A stretch of 64,000 nucleotides of DNA from positions 1 through 64,000 of the forward strand of contig CANLND010000006.1 of NCBI GenBank assembly GCA_947492585.1. Reading direction: 5' to 3'. This stretch comes from an uncultured Paracoccaceae bacterium (lineage in GTDB: Bacteria; Pseudomonadota; Alphaproteobacteria; Rhodobacterales; Rhodobacteraceae). Of the stretch, positions 1-8,990 are shown piece by piece. The translations under genes and the position numbers were made by a program. The notes under the pieces were generated by a model. The model had not been told where the DNA came from, searched no databases, and saw only the letters and a program-made list of their open reading frames with translations. The number at the start of each line of letters is the position of its first letter. The stretch's first letter is position 1.

Positions 1-145
1 ATCAGACATGTTCACCGCTCGATTTTCGAACTGTGAATCACGCAGCTAAGCGGAAATCAATGGGTCCTGACCCTAGGTTTTGAACAGGGTTTCTGGCGCG
101 CTCCTAACTTCCGCTACGCGGCTGCGTTGTTTTTCAGGATTGCAA

Positions 146-538
146 ATGAAAATTTTGAACATCTATTTCTTCGCCGTTGCAGTCCTTGCCCTTGCTGGAC
201 ATTCCACGGCATCAGCGGCCGACATCGACTCCTTCCTCACTCATATAGGCCTTTCACGGGAGGCCATTCGCTATTTTGCAACGGCCGGACCGAACCACGC
301 CCTGCCTATAACTCCAGCGATTGCACAGCGCCTCGACATCGATACAACAGTCACCGACGGCGGCCAGATTAGAATGCCACAGGAGAAGCCGACGCCACGT
401 CGTATAGCTTTTGTGTCAGCTACCTACATTGGGCTAAGCGGCGATTTTGCCCCACTGCTCGGTCTCGACCCCGCGTTCCTGCGGAAGCAAGGCAGCCAGA
501 GGCTCAAACTTGGACAATCCAATATCCTCACCTTATAG
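146..538 (+). CDS. Small exported hypothetical protein
   Basis: ORF 80..538; internal ATG at 146 gives MKILNIYFFAVAVLALAGHSTASAA, a typical signal peptide. No family recognised. Confidence 0.5.
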   Translation: MKILNIYFFAVAVLALAGHSTASAADIDSFLTHIGLSREAIRYFATAGPNHALPITPAIAQRLDIDTTVTDGGQIRMPQEKPTPRRIAFVSATYIGLSGDFAPLLGLDPAFLRKQGSQRLKLGQSNILTL

Positions 539-675
539 CAAAGCGCTATACCATATTGATGCCTAAAGTTGTATTTGTAGATTGGAAGCGGCTTGATTTG
601 GTCGAAAAACCGGCAGCGATCGACGAATAGCGACCTGTTTGGGACGTCTAAAAAATTACATAACTGGAGTGCAGC

Positions 676-1353
676 ATGCGCCTATTGATTACCACTTTAT
701 TGTTTACATATGCGACAGTTGCGTCGGCCTGCGAATTGCAAGGCAATACCCGGTATATGCCGCCAGCAAGCATTGCAGCGCAAATACGCAAATGTGCGGC
801 CGCGGGATTTGATTTCAATTCGGCTCGCGAGGGCGAGGAATCTGTGATGCGAAGGCTGATCTCAATTGGCGGTTCGCCTGAAGCCGTTGAAATCGCATTA
901 GCGGCAGGGGGAAACCCTAACATTCAGAACAGTTACGGATCACCTGCCTTTGTAGACATGATCAACTTTGCAGATCCGGGCAACGAGGCAATCGTCGTAG
1001 AAATTCTTGATCTTTTAGGAGCTGCCGGTGCAAATTTTTCGACACCTGATAACCATGGGGATCTGGCGCTTTCCAAGGCCGCAGGCGGCGGGGAACTGGA
1101 CACGGTGCGTACTCTGTTACGTTGGCGCGCGGATCCCAATGGCCTAAATACCTATGGCCGCACACCTTTGTTTGAAACTGTCTTTGGTCGCTGCTCGCCA
1201 TATGTCGGACGCATGCTCATTGCCAATGGTGCGCGTCTTGACCCAATGGCTCAAGTCCAAATTGACCGGATGTTCATAGAAGCGGCTGAGGTTTGTTCCT
1301 CGCGTGATGAAAGGCGTTACATCGCCGAACTTGAGGCTTTAGCCAGTAGCTAA
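676..1353 (+). CDS. Periplasmic/exported ankyrin-repeat-like protein
   Basis: N-terminal signal peptide (MRLLITTLLFTYATVASA) and ankyrin-like repeats (GDLALSKAAGGGELDTVRTLLRWRADPNGLNTYGRTPLFETV). Confidence 0.7.
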   Translation: MRLLITTLLFTYATVASACELQGNTRYMPPASIAAQIRKCAAAGFDFNSAREGEESVMRRLISIGGSPEAVEIALAAGGNPNIQNSYGSPAFVDMINFADPGNEAIVVEILDLLGAAGANFSTPDNHGDLALSKAAGGGELDTVRTLLRWRADPNGLNTYGRTPLFETVFGRCSPYVGRMLIANGARLDPMAQVQIDRMFIEAAEVCSSRDERRYIAELEALASS

Positions 1354-1536
1354 GTTTTTCAAAAAAGCACCGTTTTGGGGAGGGTTCACCCAAGCCGCCA
1401 GTAGGGCATTTGCAGCGAAGGTCAGAAATGCCCGCAGAGATGCCGCAGGCACTCCTGCCACAGCCAAGCTTGCCCCCCCAAAAAAACCCTCTCTAAACCT
1501 ATAGCCGTGCGCGCAGCATTCGATGCGATAAACTTT

Positions 1537-1554
1537 CCGACTAAATTTGTCAGT
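1537..1554. promoter_or_regulatory. Candidate iron-responsive operator (copy 1)
   Basis: CCGACTAAATTTGTCAGT: imperfect GAC-N7-GTC inverted repeat upstream of the ferric-iron binding protein gene. Confidence 0.4.
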
Positions 1555-1585
1555 TTTTAGTTGCATTCGCGCTGAAATAGATTAA

Positions 1586-1603
1586 TCGACTAAATCAGTC
1601 GGG
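1586..1603. promoter_or_regulatory. Candidate iron-responsive operator (copy 2)
   Basis: TCGACTAAATCAGTCGGG contains the perfect inverted repeat CGACT-AAATC-AGTCG, about 45 bp upstream of the probable start at 1646. Confidence 0.45.
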
Positions 1604-1645
1604 TTACTCCCACCCATCGCGTCTTTGAACTTAGGAATCGTTACG

Positions 1646-2659
1646 ATGAAATCGACACATCTGCTGGCTGGCGCTTTGACCGCCGTTGTTGCTACTTCTG
1701 CTGCTGCCGAAGGTGAGCTGAACCTGTACTCTTCGCGTCACTATGACACCGACGAGCGTCTGTATTCTGATTTCGAAGACGCCACAGGCATCACCATCAA
1801 CCGCATCGAAGGCAAAGCCGACGAGCTGATCGCCCGTATGGAAGCCGAAGGCGCGAACTCGCCCGCAGATATCCTGCTGACTGTTGATACCTCGCGTCTG
1901 GCCCGCGCCAAAAACGCAGGCATCCTGCAATCGATCGACAGCGACGTGCTGGAAGCTGCGGTCCCTGCCAACCTGCAAGACACCGACAACCAATGGTTCG
2001 GCTTCTCGCAACGTGCCCGCATCATTTTCTTTGACAAGGCCGACGTGACCAACCCACCCGCCTCCTACCTGGATCTGGCCAAACCAGATTACAAAGGTCA
2101 GGTCTGCATCCGCTCGTCGACCAACACCTACAACCAGACCCTGCTGGCCTCGATCGTGACACATCACGGCGAAGCCGTTGCCAAAGACTGGGCCGCAGGT
2201 GTGGTGGCCAACATGGCGCGCGCGCCCCAAGGTGGCGACACCGACCAGCTGCGCGGCATCGTGTCAGGTGAATGCGAAATCTCGGTTTCGAACTCTTACT
2301 ACTTTGCGCGCTCGATCCGCAAAAACGTCAAAGGCCTGTCCGACAGCCGCGATATGCTGGGGTGGGTCTTCCCCGATCAAGACGCCCAAGGCGCCCACAT
2401 GAACCTGTCAGGCGGCGGCGTTGCAGCCCACGCGCCCAACAAAGACAACGCGGTGAAGTTCCTCGAGTATCTGGCCTCGGATCAGGCGCAGCAATATTTC
2501 TCCAATGGCAACGATGAATTCCCCGTGGTGGCCAATGTTGAACTGGCCCCCAGCGTTGCCGCTTTGGGTGAGTTCAAAGCCGATGATGTTGTGCTGGCCG
2601 ATGTCGCCAAAAACATCCCCACAGCGCAGAAAATCTTTAACGAAGTCGACTGGAAATAA
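1646..2659 (+). CDS. Fe(3+) ABC transporter substrate-binding protein (FbpA/FutA type)
   Basis: Signal peptide MKSTHLLAGALTAVVATSAAA then GELNLYSSRHYDTDERLYSDFEDATGI, typical of ferric-binding proteins; second start at 1646 preferred over 1625. Confidence 0.88.
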   Translation: MKSTHLLAGALTAVVATSAAAEGELNLYSSRHYDTDERLYSDFEDATGITINRIEGKADELIARMEAEGANSPADILLTVDTSRLARAKNAGILQSIDSDVLEAAVPANLQDTDNQWFGFSQRARIIFFDKADVTNPPASYLDLAKPDYKGQVCIRSSTNTYNQTLLASIVTHHGEAVAKDWAAGVVANMARAPQGGDTDQLRGIVSGECEISVSNSYYFARSIRKNVKGLSDSRDMLGWVFPDQDAQGAHMNLSGGGVAAHAPNKDNAVKFLEYLASDQAQQYFSNGNDEFPVVANVELAPSVAALGEFKADDVVLADVAKNIPTAQKIFNEVDWK

Positions 2660-2686
2660 CCCCCAGACACGGCTGTTGTCTTGATC

Positions 2687-2714
2687 AGGGCGCGGATTTT
2701 TCCGCGCCCTTTTT
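2687..2714 (+). terminator. Rho-independent terminator after the iron-binding protein gene
   Basis: AGGGCGCGGA-tttt-TCCGCGCCCT stem (10 bp) followed by TTTT. Confidence 0.8.
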
Positions 2715-2872
2715 CGTATCTGACGAGCAGGTTTGCCCCCGCGCATTCTACGGCCAGAAACCACCGCGCAGCTCTACGCATAGCGGTGACAATCCCGCGC
2801 CCTGAATAACACTTGAAAAGAGGAAACAGCCCCGCTTATAGCTGCCCCAGGCAAGGCGACAGGACATCTCTC

Positions 2873-3739
2873 ATGCAAAGCACACGCATTCCGGTGACCA
2901 TTGTCAGCGGCTATCTGGGCGCAGGCAAAACCACGCTGATCAACCGGCTCTTGGCAGAGCCGCACGGGTTGAACCTGACCGTGATTGTCAATGATTTTGG
3001 CGCCATCAACATCGATGACACCCTGATCCAGCAGGCGGATGGAGATACGGTTGCGCTAAGCAATGGCTGTGTGTGCTGTTCTATGGGCGACGATCTGACG
3101 CGGGCGTTGTTTGACGTTCTGGCGCGAGACACCCGACCTGATCATTTGGTGATCGAAGCCAGCGGCATCGCAGACCCGCTGGCTATTGCTGATACGGTGA
3201 TGGCACAGGGCGACCTGCGATATGGCGGCATTGTCACGCTGGTTGATGGCATCAACGGGCCTGATCTGCTGGAGGATCCCCTGCTTGCCCCGCAGATCGG
3301 CCAGCAAATCAAAGCCGCCGATCTGGTGCTGATCAGCAAAAGTGATCAACCCTCGCCCCCCCTCATGCCACATCTCAAAAACCTCAACCCACGCCCCCCA
3401 ACCGTTCTGTCAGACGCCCCGATTGCCGATCTCCTGTTTGATGTGATCCCGTTGCCCAAAGGCCAGACGCCAGCCGCTCATCCGGCTTATACCACATGGC
3501 ATCATCACAGCACGGATGTGCTGGACCGTCGCAAACTGGGCGACAAACTCGCCGCCCGCCCTGCGGGTCTGTATCGGATGAAAGGCTTTGTGCTGACCAC
3601 CGGTGGCGCGTATCGCCTGCATGTGGTGGGCCAGCACGTCGAAGCCAAACGCTGTGACGCAGAAACGACCACATTGGTGGCGCTTGGTCCGGCCGAGCGT
3701 ATCACACGCGACGATATCGACGCATGGTGGCGCAGTTAG
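2873..3739 (+). CDS. COG0523/CobW-family G3E GTPase
   Basis: Walker A GYLGAGKTTL and metal motif GCVCCSM; start at 2873 (MQSTRIPVTIVSGYLGAGKTTLINRLL). Confidence 0.9.
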   Translation: MQSTRIPVTIVSGYLGAGKTTLINRLLAEPHGLNLTVIVNDFGAINIDDTLIQQADGDTVALSNGCVCCSMGDDLTRALFDVLARDTRPDHLVIEASGIADPLAIADTVMAQGDLRYGGIVTLVDGINGPDLLEDPLLAPQIGQQIKAADLVLISKSDQPSPPLMPHLKNLNPRPPTVLSDAPIADLLFDVIPLPKGQTPAAHPAYTTWHHHSTDVLDRRKLGDKLAARPAGLYRMKGFVLTTGGAYRLHVVGQHVEAKRCDAETTTLVALGPAERITRDDIDAWWRS

Positions 3740-5412
3740 CGCCGCCCGACCTGACGACAAATCAAAATGACCGGGATCAGCCCCACCGCCATGATCACCA
3801 GCGAGGGCACGGCTGCGCCTTCCAGTCGCTCATCAGACGCCAGCCGATAGGCCTGCACCGCCAGCGTGTCGTAATTGAACGGCCGCATAATCAGGGTCGC
3901 CGGGAGTTCTTTCATTACGTCGACAAACACAATCAGCAACGCGGTCAGCAGGCTTGGCGTCAACAATGGCAGATGCACCCGGCGTAGCATGGCAACCGGC
4001 CCATGCCCCAACGAGCGCGCCGCGGCATCCATATTGGCATGTACCGTGGCCTGTCCGCCCTCATAGGCCCCCAACGCCGCCGACAGGAACCGCACCATAT
4101 AGGCCAGAACCAACAGCCAGATGGATCCGGTCACCAACAAACCGGTGCGAATATCAAACGTGGCCCGCATCCAGGCGTCCAGCGTATTGTCGAACGCCGC
4201 AAACGGCACCATCAGCCCCACCGCAATCACGCCCCCCGGAACGGCATATCCCAGTCGAGAGACATACGCCGCCATTGCGGACATCCGCCCCGGACGCAGC
4301 CGCTGAAATACCCCTAGACAGACTGCGGCCACCACCGTGACACAGGCGGCGACGCTGGCCAGCGTCAGAGAATTCTGGATGAAACCGATGTAACGGCGGC
4401 TCAGCAGGTTCTGTTCAGATTCCAGCCCCATATTGACCAAGATCACCACTGGCAGCACAAATCCCAACAGAACCGGAATCGCACACAGCCCCCATGCAAT
4501 GCTCCGCCGCCACCCGGTCAGTTCTGCCGGTGGCATCCGGCTGTGTTGTTTGCCTGCCTGATGGTACTTCGCCCGCCCTCGGCTGCTGCGTTCGCCCACC
4601 GACAGGAACAGTGCAAAAATCAACAGGCACAACGCCAGCTGCGCCGCGCCGCCACGATCCGCGAGTGAAAACCAACTGGTGTAAATCCCCGTGGCAAAGG
4701 TCTGCACACCAAAATACGCAACCGTGCCAAAATCCGCGATGGTCTCCATCACCGCGAGCAACACCCCCGAGGCAATGGCAGGTCGCGCCATCGGCAGGCT
4801 GACCCGCCAAAAGGCGCTAAACGCGCTGTGACCCAAAGCGCGCGCCGCCAGAAAGGCACCCGCCGTCTGCTGCATAAACGCCGCGCGAGCCAGGAGGTAA
4901 ACATAAGGATACAGTACCAGAACCAGCATCAAGGCGGCTCCGGGTACGGATCGGATCTCAGGGAACCAATACTCACGCGGGCCCCAGCCCATCACAGCCC
5001 GCAAACTGGACTGCACAATGCCGGGATGGTCCAGCACATAGGTATACGCATAGGCCAGTACATAGGCCGGAAAGGCCAATGGCAGCACCAGCAACATTTC
5101 AAACAGTCGCACGCCGGGAAAACGGGTCATCGTGACCAACCAGGCCGCGCCGACCCCTATCGCAAACGTGCCCGTGGCCACCATCACAACCAGAAACAGC
5201 GTTGTCGCCGCATAGCGCGGCATCACCGTGTCCACCAAATGCGAAACGGTGTCCAACCCCCCGGTCAGCGCCGCCAGCACCACCGCCAACATAGGCAATA
5301 GACTGGCCGCGGCCACCAACAATCCCACCCCAGAAAAGAGGCCGCTGCCACTTTTGCGCCCCCGGCGGCTGCCGTGGGGCGCAAGGTCTTTTGGGGAGGG
5401 GACATCGGTCAT
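3736..5412 (-). CDS. Fe(3+) ABC transporter permease (FbpB type, two fused permease modules)
   Basis: Many TM helices; about 558 aa with duplicated permease domains (FGTVAYFGVQTFATGIYTSWFSL; VDVMKELPATLIMRPFNYDTLAVQAY). Confidence 0.9.
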   Translation of the reverse strand: MTDVPSPKDLAPHGSRRGRKSGSGLFSGVGLLVAAASLLPMLAVVLAALTGGLDTVSHLVDTVMPRYAATTLFLVVMVATGTFAIGVGAAWLVTMTRFPGVRLFEMLLVLPLAFPAYVLAYAYTYVLDHPGIVQSSLRAVMGWGPREYWFPEIRSVPGAALMLVLVLYPYVYLLARAAFMQQTAGAFLAARALGHSAFSAFWRVSLPMARPAIASGVLLAVMETIADFGTVAYFGVQTFATGIYTSWFSLADRGGAAQLALCLLIFALFLSVGERSSRGRAKYHQAGKQHSRMPPAELTGWRRSIAWGLCAIPVLLGFVLPVVILVNMGLESEQNLLSRRYIGFIQNSLTLASVAACVTVVAAVCLGVFQRLRPGRMSAMAAYVSRLGYAVPGGVIAVGLMVPFAAFDNTLDAWMRATFDIRTGLLVTGSIWLLVLAYMVRFLSAALGAYEGGQATVHANMDAAARSLGHGPVAMLRRVHLPLLTPSLLTALLIVFVDVMKELPATLIMRPFNYDTLAVQAYRLASDERLEGAAVPSLVIMAVGLIPVILICRQVGRR

Positions 5413-5494
5413 GCGAAGGGCCTCGTCAACGTGCTGCCCTTATTTCGATGATTTCTATCAGAAATGCCAGTGTGAAAACTGGCACCCCACCGGA

Positions 5495-6691
5495 TCAGTC
5501 ATAGACGCGCTGGTCTTCGATCACCTTGCCATCACGCGGCAGGCTCCCAGGTTCCAGCACTTCGATGCTGCCTTTGAGTTTCAAAACTTCCACAACAGAC
5601 CGCGCATAGGACTGCGCATCACCGCCCCTCGCTTCGATTTGCACGGTCATGGCGTCCATTTCACCATCGCGGCTGGCGATGACGCGGGCGCGCTCAATTT
5701 CGGCGTGTTTATCAACCAAGGCCGCGACCTGCTCCGGACGCACAAACATGCCTTTGATTTTGGTGGTTTGATCCGCACGCCCCATCCAGCCTGCAATCCG
5801 CATATTGGTGCGTCCACAAGGCGATACGCCGGGCAGCACCGCGCTCAGATCGCCGGTGGCAAACCGGATCAGCGGGTAATCAGGGTTCAGTGTTGTCACC
5901 ACCACTTCGCCAACTTCCCCCGGCGCAACAGGGCGACCTGTTCCCGGCGTAACGATTTCGATGATTACCTGCTCATCAACAATCATCCCCTCCATCGCCT
6001 GACTTTCATAGGCAACATTGCCCAGATCCGCTGTGGCATAACATTGCAAACAAGAGATGCCGCGCGTGGCGTACTCCTGCCGCAGAGAGGGAAACAATGC
6101 ACCGCCGCCGACGGTTGCCTTGGTAAAGCCCAAGGTGACGCCCATGGCATCGGCCTTGTCCAGAATCACCTTCAGATAATCCGGTGTTCCCGCATATGAC
6201 GTGGCTCCGACATCGCGTGCCGCAGTGACCTGAAGTTCGGTCTGACCAGTGCCCGCAGGCAGAACACGTGCACCAACCGCCCGCGCGCCGTTTTCAAAGA
6301 TCATGCCGGCAGGCGTCAGATGATACCCAAAACAATTGTGCACTACATCCGTCGGGCCGACGCCCGCCGCATGCAAAAAGCGCCCCAACCGCCACCAATC
6401 ATGCGCATGGCTACCGGGTTCATAAATCGGGCCCGGAGATTGGAACACATGCTCGACATCGCCGACTGGCACAGCACCAAAGGGTGGGGTGATGGCCTGA
6501 GCGGCCACCAGATCAGCTTTGCGTAACACCGGCAGCTCGGCCAATCCGGCCAGATCCTGCAAGGGTGCGACATCTTGCAGATACGCCCCCGGCGCGCCTG
6601 TCACCCGCGCAATTTGAGCGTTCACACCCACAAGTTGGGCTGCCAAACGCTCGTCCTGCGAGCGGGTTTCCAATGCATCATAAAAATTCAT
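5495..6691 (-). CDS. Phenylacetate-CoA ligase-like AMP-binding enzyme
   Basis: PaaK-like sequence (GLAELPVLRKADL; YAGTPDYLKVILDKADAMG; TGDLSAVLPGVSPCGRTNMRIAGWMGRADQTTKIKGMFVRPEQV). Confidence 0.85.
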   Translation of the reverse strand: MNFYDALETRSQDERLAAQLVGVNAQIARVTGAPGAYLQDVAPLQDLAGLAELPVLRKADLVAAQAITPPFGAVPVGDVEHVFQSPGPIYEPGSHAHDWWRLGRFLHAAGVGPTDVVHNCFGYHLTPAGMIFENGARAVGARVLPAGTGQTELQVTAARDVGATSYAGTPDYLKVILDKADAMGVTLGFTKATVGGGALFPSLRQEYATRGISCLQCYATADLGNVAYESQAMEGMIVDEQVIIEIVTPGTGRPVAPGEVGEVVVTTLNPDYPLIRFATGDLSAVLPGVSPCGRTNMRIAGWMGRADQTTKIKGMFVRPEQVAALVDKHAEIERARVIASRDGEMDAMTVQIEARGGDAQSYARSVVEVLKLKGSIEVLEPGSLPRDGKVIEDQRVYD

Positions 6692-6706
6692 GTCACCTGC
6701 CCCTGT

Positions 6707-7546
6707 TCAGCTCAACCACCGCTTCCGACGACGATAAGAACGCACATCCCGAAAGCTTTTGCGCCCGTCTTCGGACATGCCAAGGTAGAACTCTTTGACG
6801 TCTGGATTTTCCCGCAGCTCAGCTGCCGGGCCGTCCATAACGATGCGTCCGGATTCCAAGATGTAACCGTAATGGGCATATCGCAGCGCCACGTTGGTGT
6901 TCTGTTCCGCCAACAAGAAGGTCACGCCTTCTTTTTCGTTCACCGCTTTGACGATCTCAAAAATCTGCTCCACCAACTGCGGCGCAAGACCCATAGAAGG
7001 TTCATCCAGCAAGATCATTTCTGGCCGGCTCATCAAGGCACGCCCCATGGCAACCATCTGCTGCTCACCACCCGAGGTATACCCCGCCTGACTTTTCCGA
7101 CGTTCTTTCAAACGTGGGAAATAGCTATACACCATCTCCAGATCCGCCTGCACATTGGCCTGCCCATCAGAGCGCGTATACGCACCGGTCAACAGGTTTT
7201 CCTCGACGGTCAGGTGTTCAAAACAATGACGCCCTTCCATCACCTGGATCACCCCCTGACGCACCAGATCTGCGGGATCCAGCGAATGGATATTCTTCCC
7301 GTGATAACTGATCGCGCCTTTGGTCACCTCGCCACGTTCGGATTTCAGCAGATTGGAAATAGCCTTGAGCGTGGTTGTTTTTCCCGCACCATTCCCCCCC
7401 AGCAGCGCGGTGATTCCGCCCTTGGGTACATTCAAGCTGACGCCTTTAAGGACAAGGATCACGTGATTGTAGATCACTTCGATATTGTTCACATCCAGCA
7501 GGCTTTCAGCTGGATCGCGGTCTGTAGAATTCTGTGCAGCCTGCAT
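6707..7546 (-). CDS. livF: Branched-chain-type ABC transporter ATP-binding protein (LivF-like)
   Basis: Walker A GGNGAGKTT, signature SGGEQQMVAMGRALMSRPEMILLDEPSMGLAP. Confidence 0.88.
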   Translation of the reverse strand: MQAAQNSTDRDPAESLLDVNNIEVIYNHVILVLKGVSLNVPKGGITALLGGNGAGKTTTLKAISNLLKSERGEVTKGAISYHGKNIHSLDPADLVRQGVIQVMEGRHCFEHLTVEENLLTGAYTRSDGQANVQADLEMVYSYFPRLKERRKSQAGYTSGGEQQMVAMGRALMSRPEMILLDEPSMGLAPQLVEQIFEIVKAVNEKEGVTFLLAEQNTNVALRYAHYGYILESGRIVMDGPAAELRENPDVKEFYLGMSEDGRKSFRDVRSYRRRKRWLS

Positions 7547-7581
7547 CCTTTTGGGCTCCTGACACTATGAAAATTGTGTGC

Positions 7582-7607
7582 TGTGCCCCGCCACACGACG
7601 GGGCACA
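7582..7607 (-). terminator. Intercistronic stem-loop/attenuator between substrate-binding protein and livF-like genes
   Basis: TGTGCCCCG-ccacacga-CGGGGCACA, 9-bp perfect stem immediately 3' of the substrate-binding protein gene on the minus strand. Confidence 0.5.
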
Positions 7608-7615
7608 ACCAGTCT

Positions 7616-8899
7616 TTAGTTACAGCGCTCTGCAATCTTGTTTTCAGCAGCAAAGGCACCAGAGTCGGCAAGGATCAGTGGGTTCACCACATCTTTGTCC
7701 GACGCGATTGGATCGGTGATCAGGCTCCAGGATTTGGCATTTGCGTCCCATTGCTGGACCATGCCCAGACCTGGGCCACCGTGGTTTTCGCAGTTGACGC
7801 TGAACTCAGGCCCAAAGTTAGGCAGGCCCGCCTTCTGCATCATCTCCTCGGTGATCTCCAAAGATTCCATACCGTCGCGCATCATCGCTGGCGTGATCTC
7901 GTCCACACCGTGGATTTCCTGCGCCTTCAGCGCCGCCATGTGAGCAAGGAAGCCCAGATACAGCGACCGGTTGTACAGAACCGTACCCAATTGATCGCCG
8001 GAACCCGAAGCTTTGCCCGCGTCTACAACGTACTTCTGCAAGTCGTCATAGATCGGGAAACCCTTACCGGTGTCATGCAAGGCCAAAGATTTGTAGCCAT
8101 TGGCCTTTTCACCAGCGGGCAGAACGTCGATCTCAGCACCGGACCACCACACGCCGATGAAGTTTTCCATCGGGAAGCGGATATTGGAGGCTTCTTGAAT
8201 GGCGACCTGGTTCATCACACCCCAGCCCCACATGAACACATAGTCCGGGCGCTCACGGCGGATCTGCAGCCATTGCGATTTCTGCTCCTGACCTGGGTGA
8301 TCCACAGGCAACGCCGTCAGATCAAAGCCATGCTTCTTAGACAGCTCTTCCAGGGTCCGGATTGGCTCCTTACCGTAGGCCGAGTTGTGGTAAAGCAGCA
8401 CGATCTTCTTGCCTTCAAGAGATCCCTCGTTGAGATCCAGAACGTGGTTCACCGCAATCGAGGCACCATCCCAATAGTTTACGGGATAGTTGAACACGTG
8501 GCTGAACACCTTGCCGTTCTTGGCCGACGTCCGGCCATAGCCCATGGTGTGCATCGGAATGTTATCCGCGGTCACTTTTGGGATCAGCTGATAGGTAATC
8601 CCGGTGGACAGAGGTTGATACACCAAGGCGCCTTCGCCTTTGGTTGATTCATAACATTCCACACCTTTTTCGGTGTTGTACCCGGTTTCGCATTCAAGCA
8701 CCCGAGCAGGCAATCCGCCAATGCCGCCATCCCGTTCATTCACCAGCGTGAAGTAATCGCTATAGCCATCCGCCAACGGGATACCACCCGCCGCATAAGG
8801 TCCTGTGCGATAGCTCAGCCAGGGGAAAACGAGATCCGCCATGGCTGGCCCTGCAGCCATGACTGCCGTTAAGGCCAGTGTTGTCAGTTTCAGTTTCAT
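7616..8899 (-). CDS. Branched-chain-type ABC transporter substrate-binding protein
   Basis: Signal peptide MKLKLTTLALTAVMAAGPAMA; Peripla_BP-type sequence within the liv-like operon. Confidence 0.85.
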   Translation of the reverse strand: MKLKLTTLALTAVMAAGPAMADLVFPWLSYRTGPYAAGGIPLADGYSDYFTLVNERDGGIGGLPARVLECETGYNTEKGVECYESTKGEGALVYQPLSTGITYQLIPKVTADNIPMHTMGYGRTSAKNGKVFSHVFNYPVNYWDGASIAVNHVLDLNEGSLEGKKIVLLYHNSAYGKEPIRTLEELSKKHGFDLTALPVDHPGQEQKSQWLQIRRERPDYVFMWGWGVMNQVAIQEASNIRFPMENFIGVWWSGAEIDVLPAGEKANGYKSLALHDTGKGFPIYDDLQKYVVDAGKASGSGDQLGTVLYNRSLYLGFLAHMAALKAQEIHGVDEITPAMMRDGMESLEITEEMMQKAGLPNFGPEFSVNCENHGGPGLGMVQQWDANAKSWSLITDPIASDKDVVNPLILADSGAFAAENKIAERCN

Positions 8900-8990
8900 C
8901 GGCTTATATCCTCCCTAGATCATCCGACAGTTTCATATGACGTACGCTGTCTGTCTGTTATTTTTTCGTACGCCGCCTTGACCGCCCCCA

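Noticed and set aside
1339-1566. 75-aa minus-strand ORF in the intergenic region before the iron gene
   Set aside because: Overlaps the preceding gene end and the candidate operator; no recognisable family or start context. Could be a remnant but not supportable.
1631-2230. 199-aa minus-strand ORF opposite the ferric binding protein
   Set aside because: Shadow ORF; V/G/Q-rich translation without signal or domain.
6575-8647. Large plus-strand ORFs (331 and 357 aa) opposite the livF-like and substrate-binding protein genes
   Set aside because: Antisense to well-supported transporter genes; no domain features.
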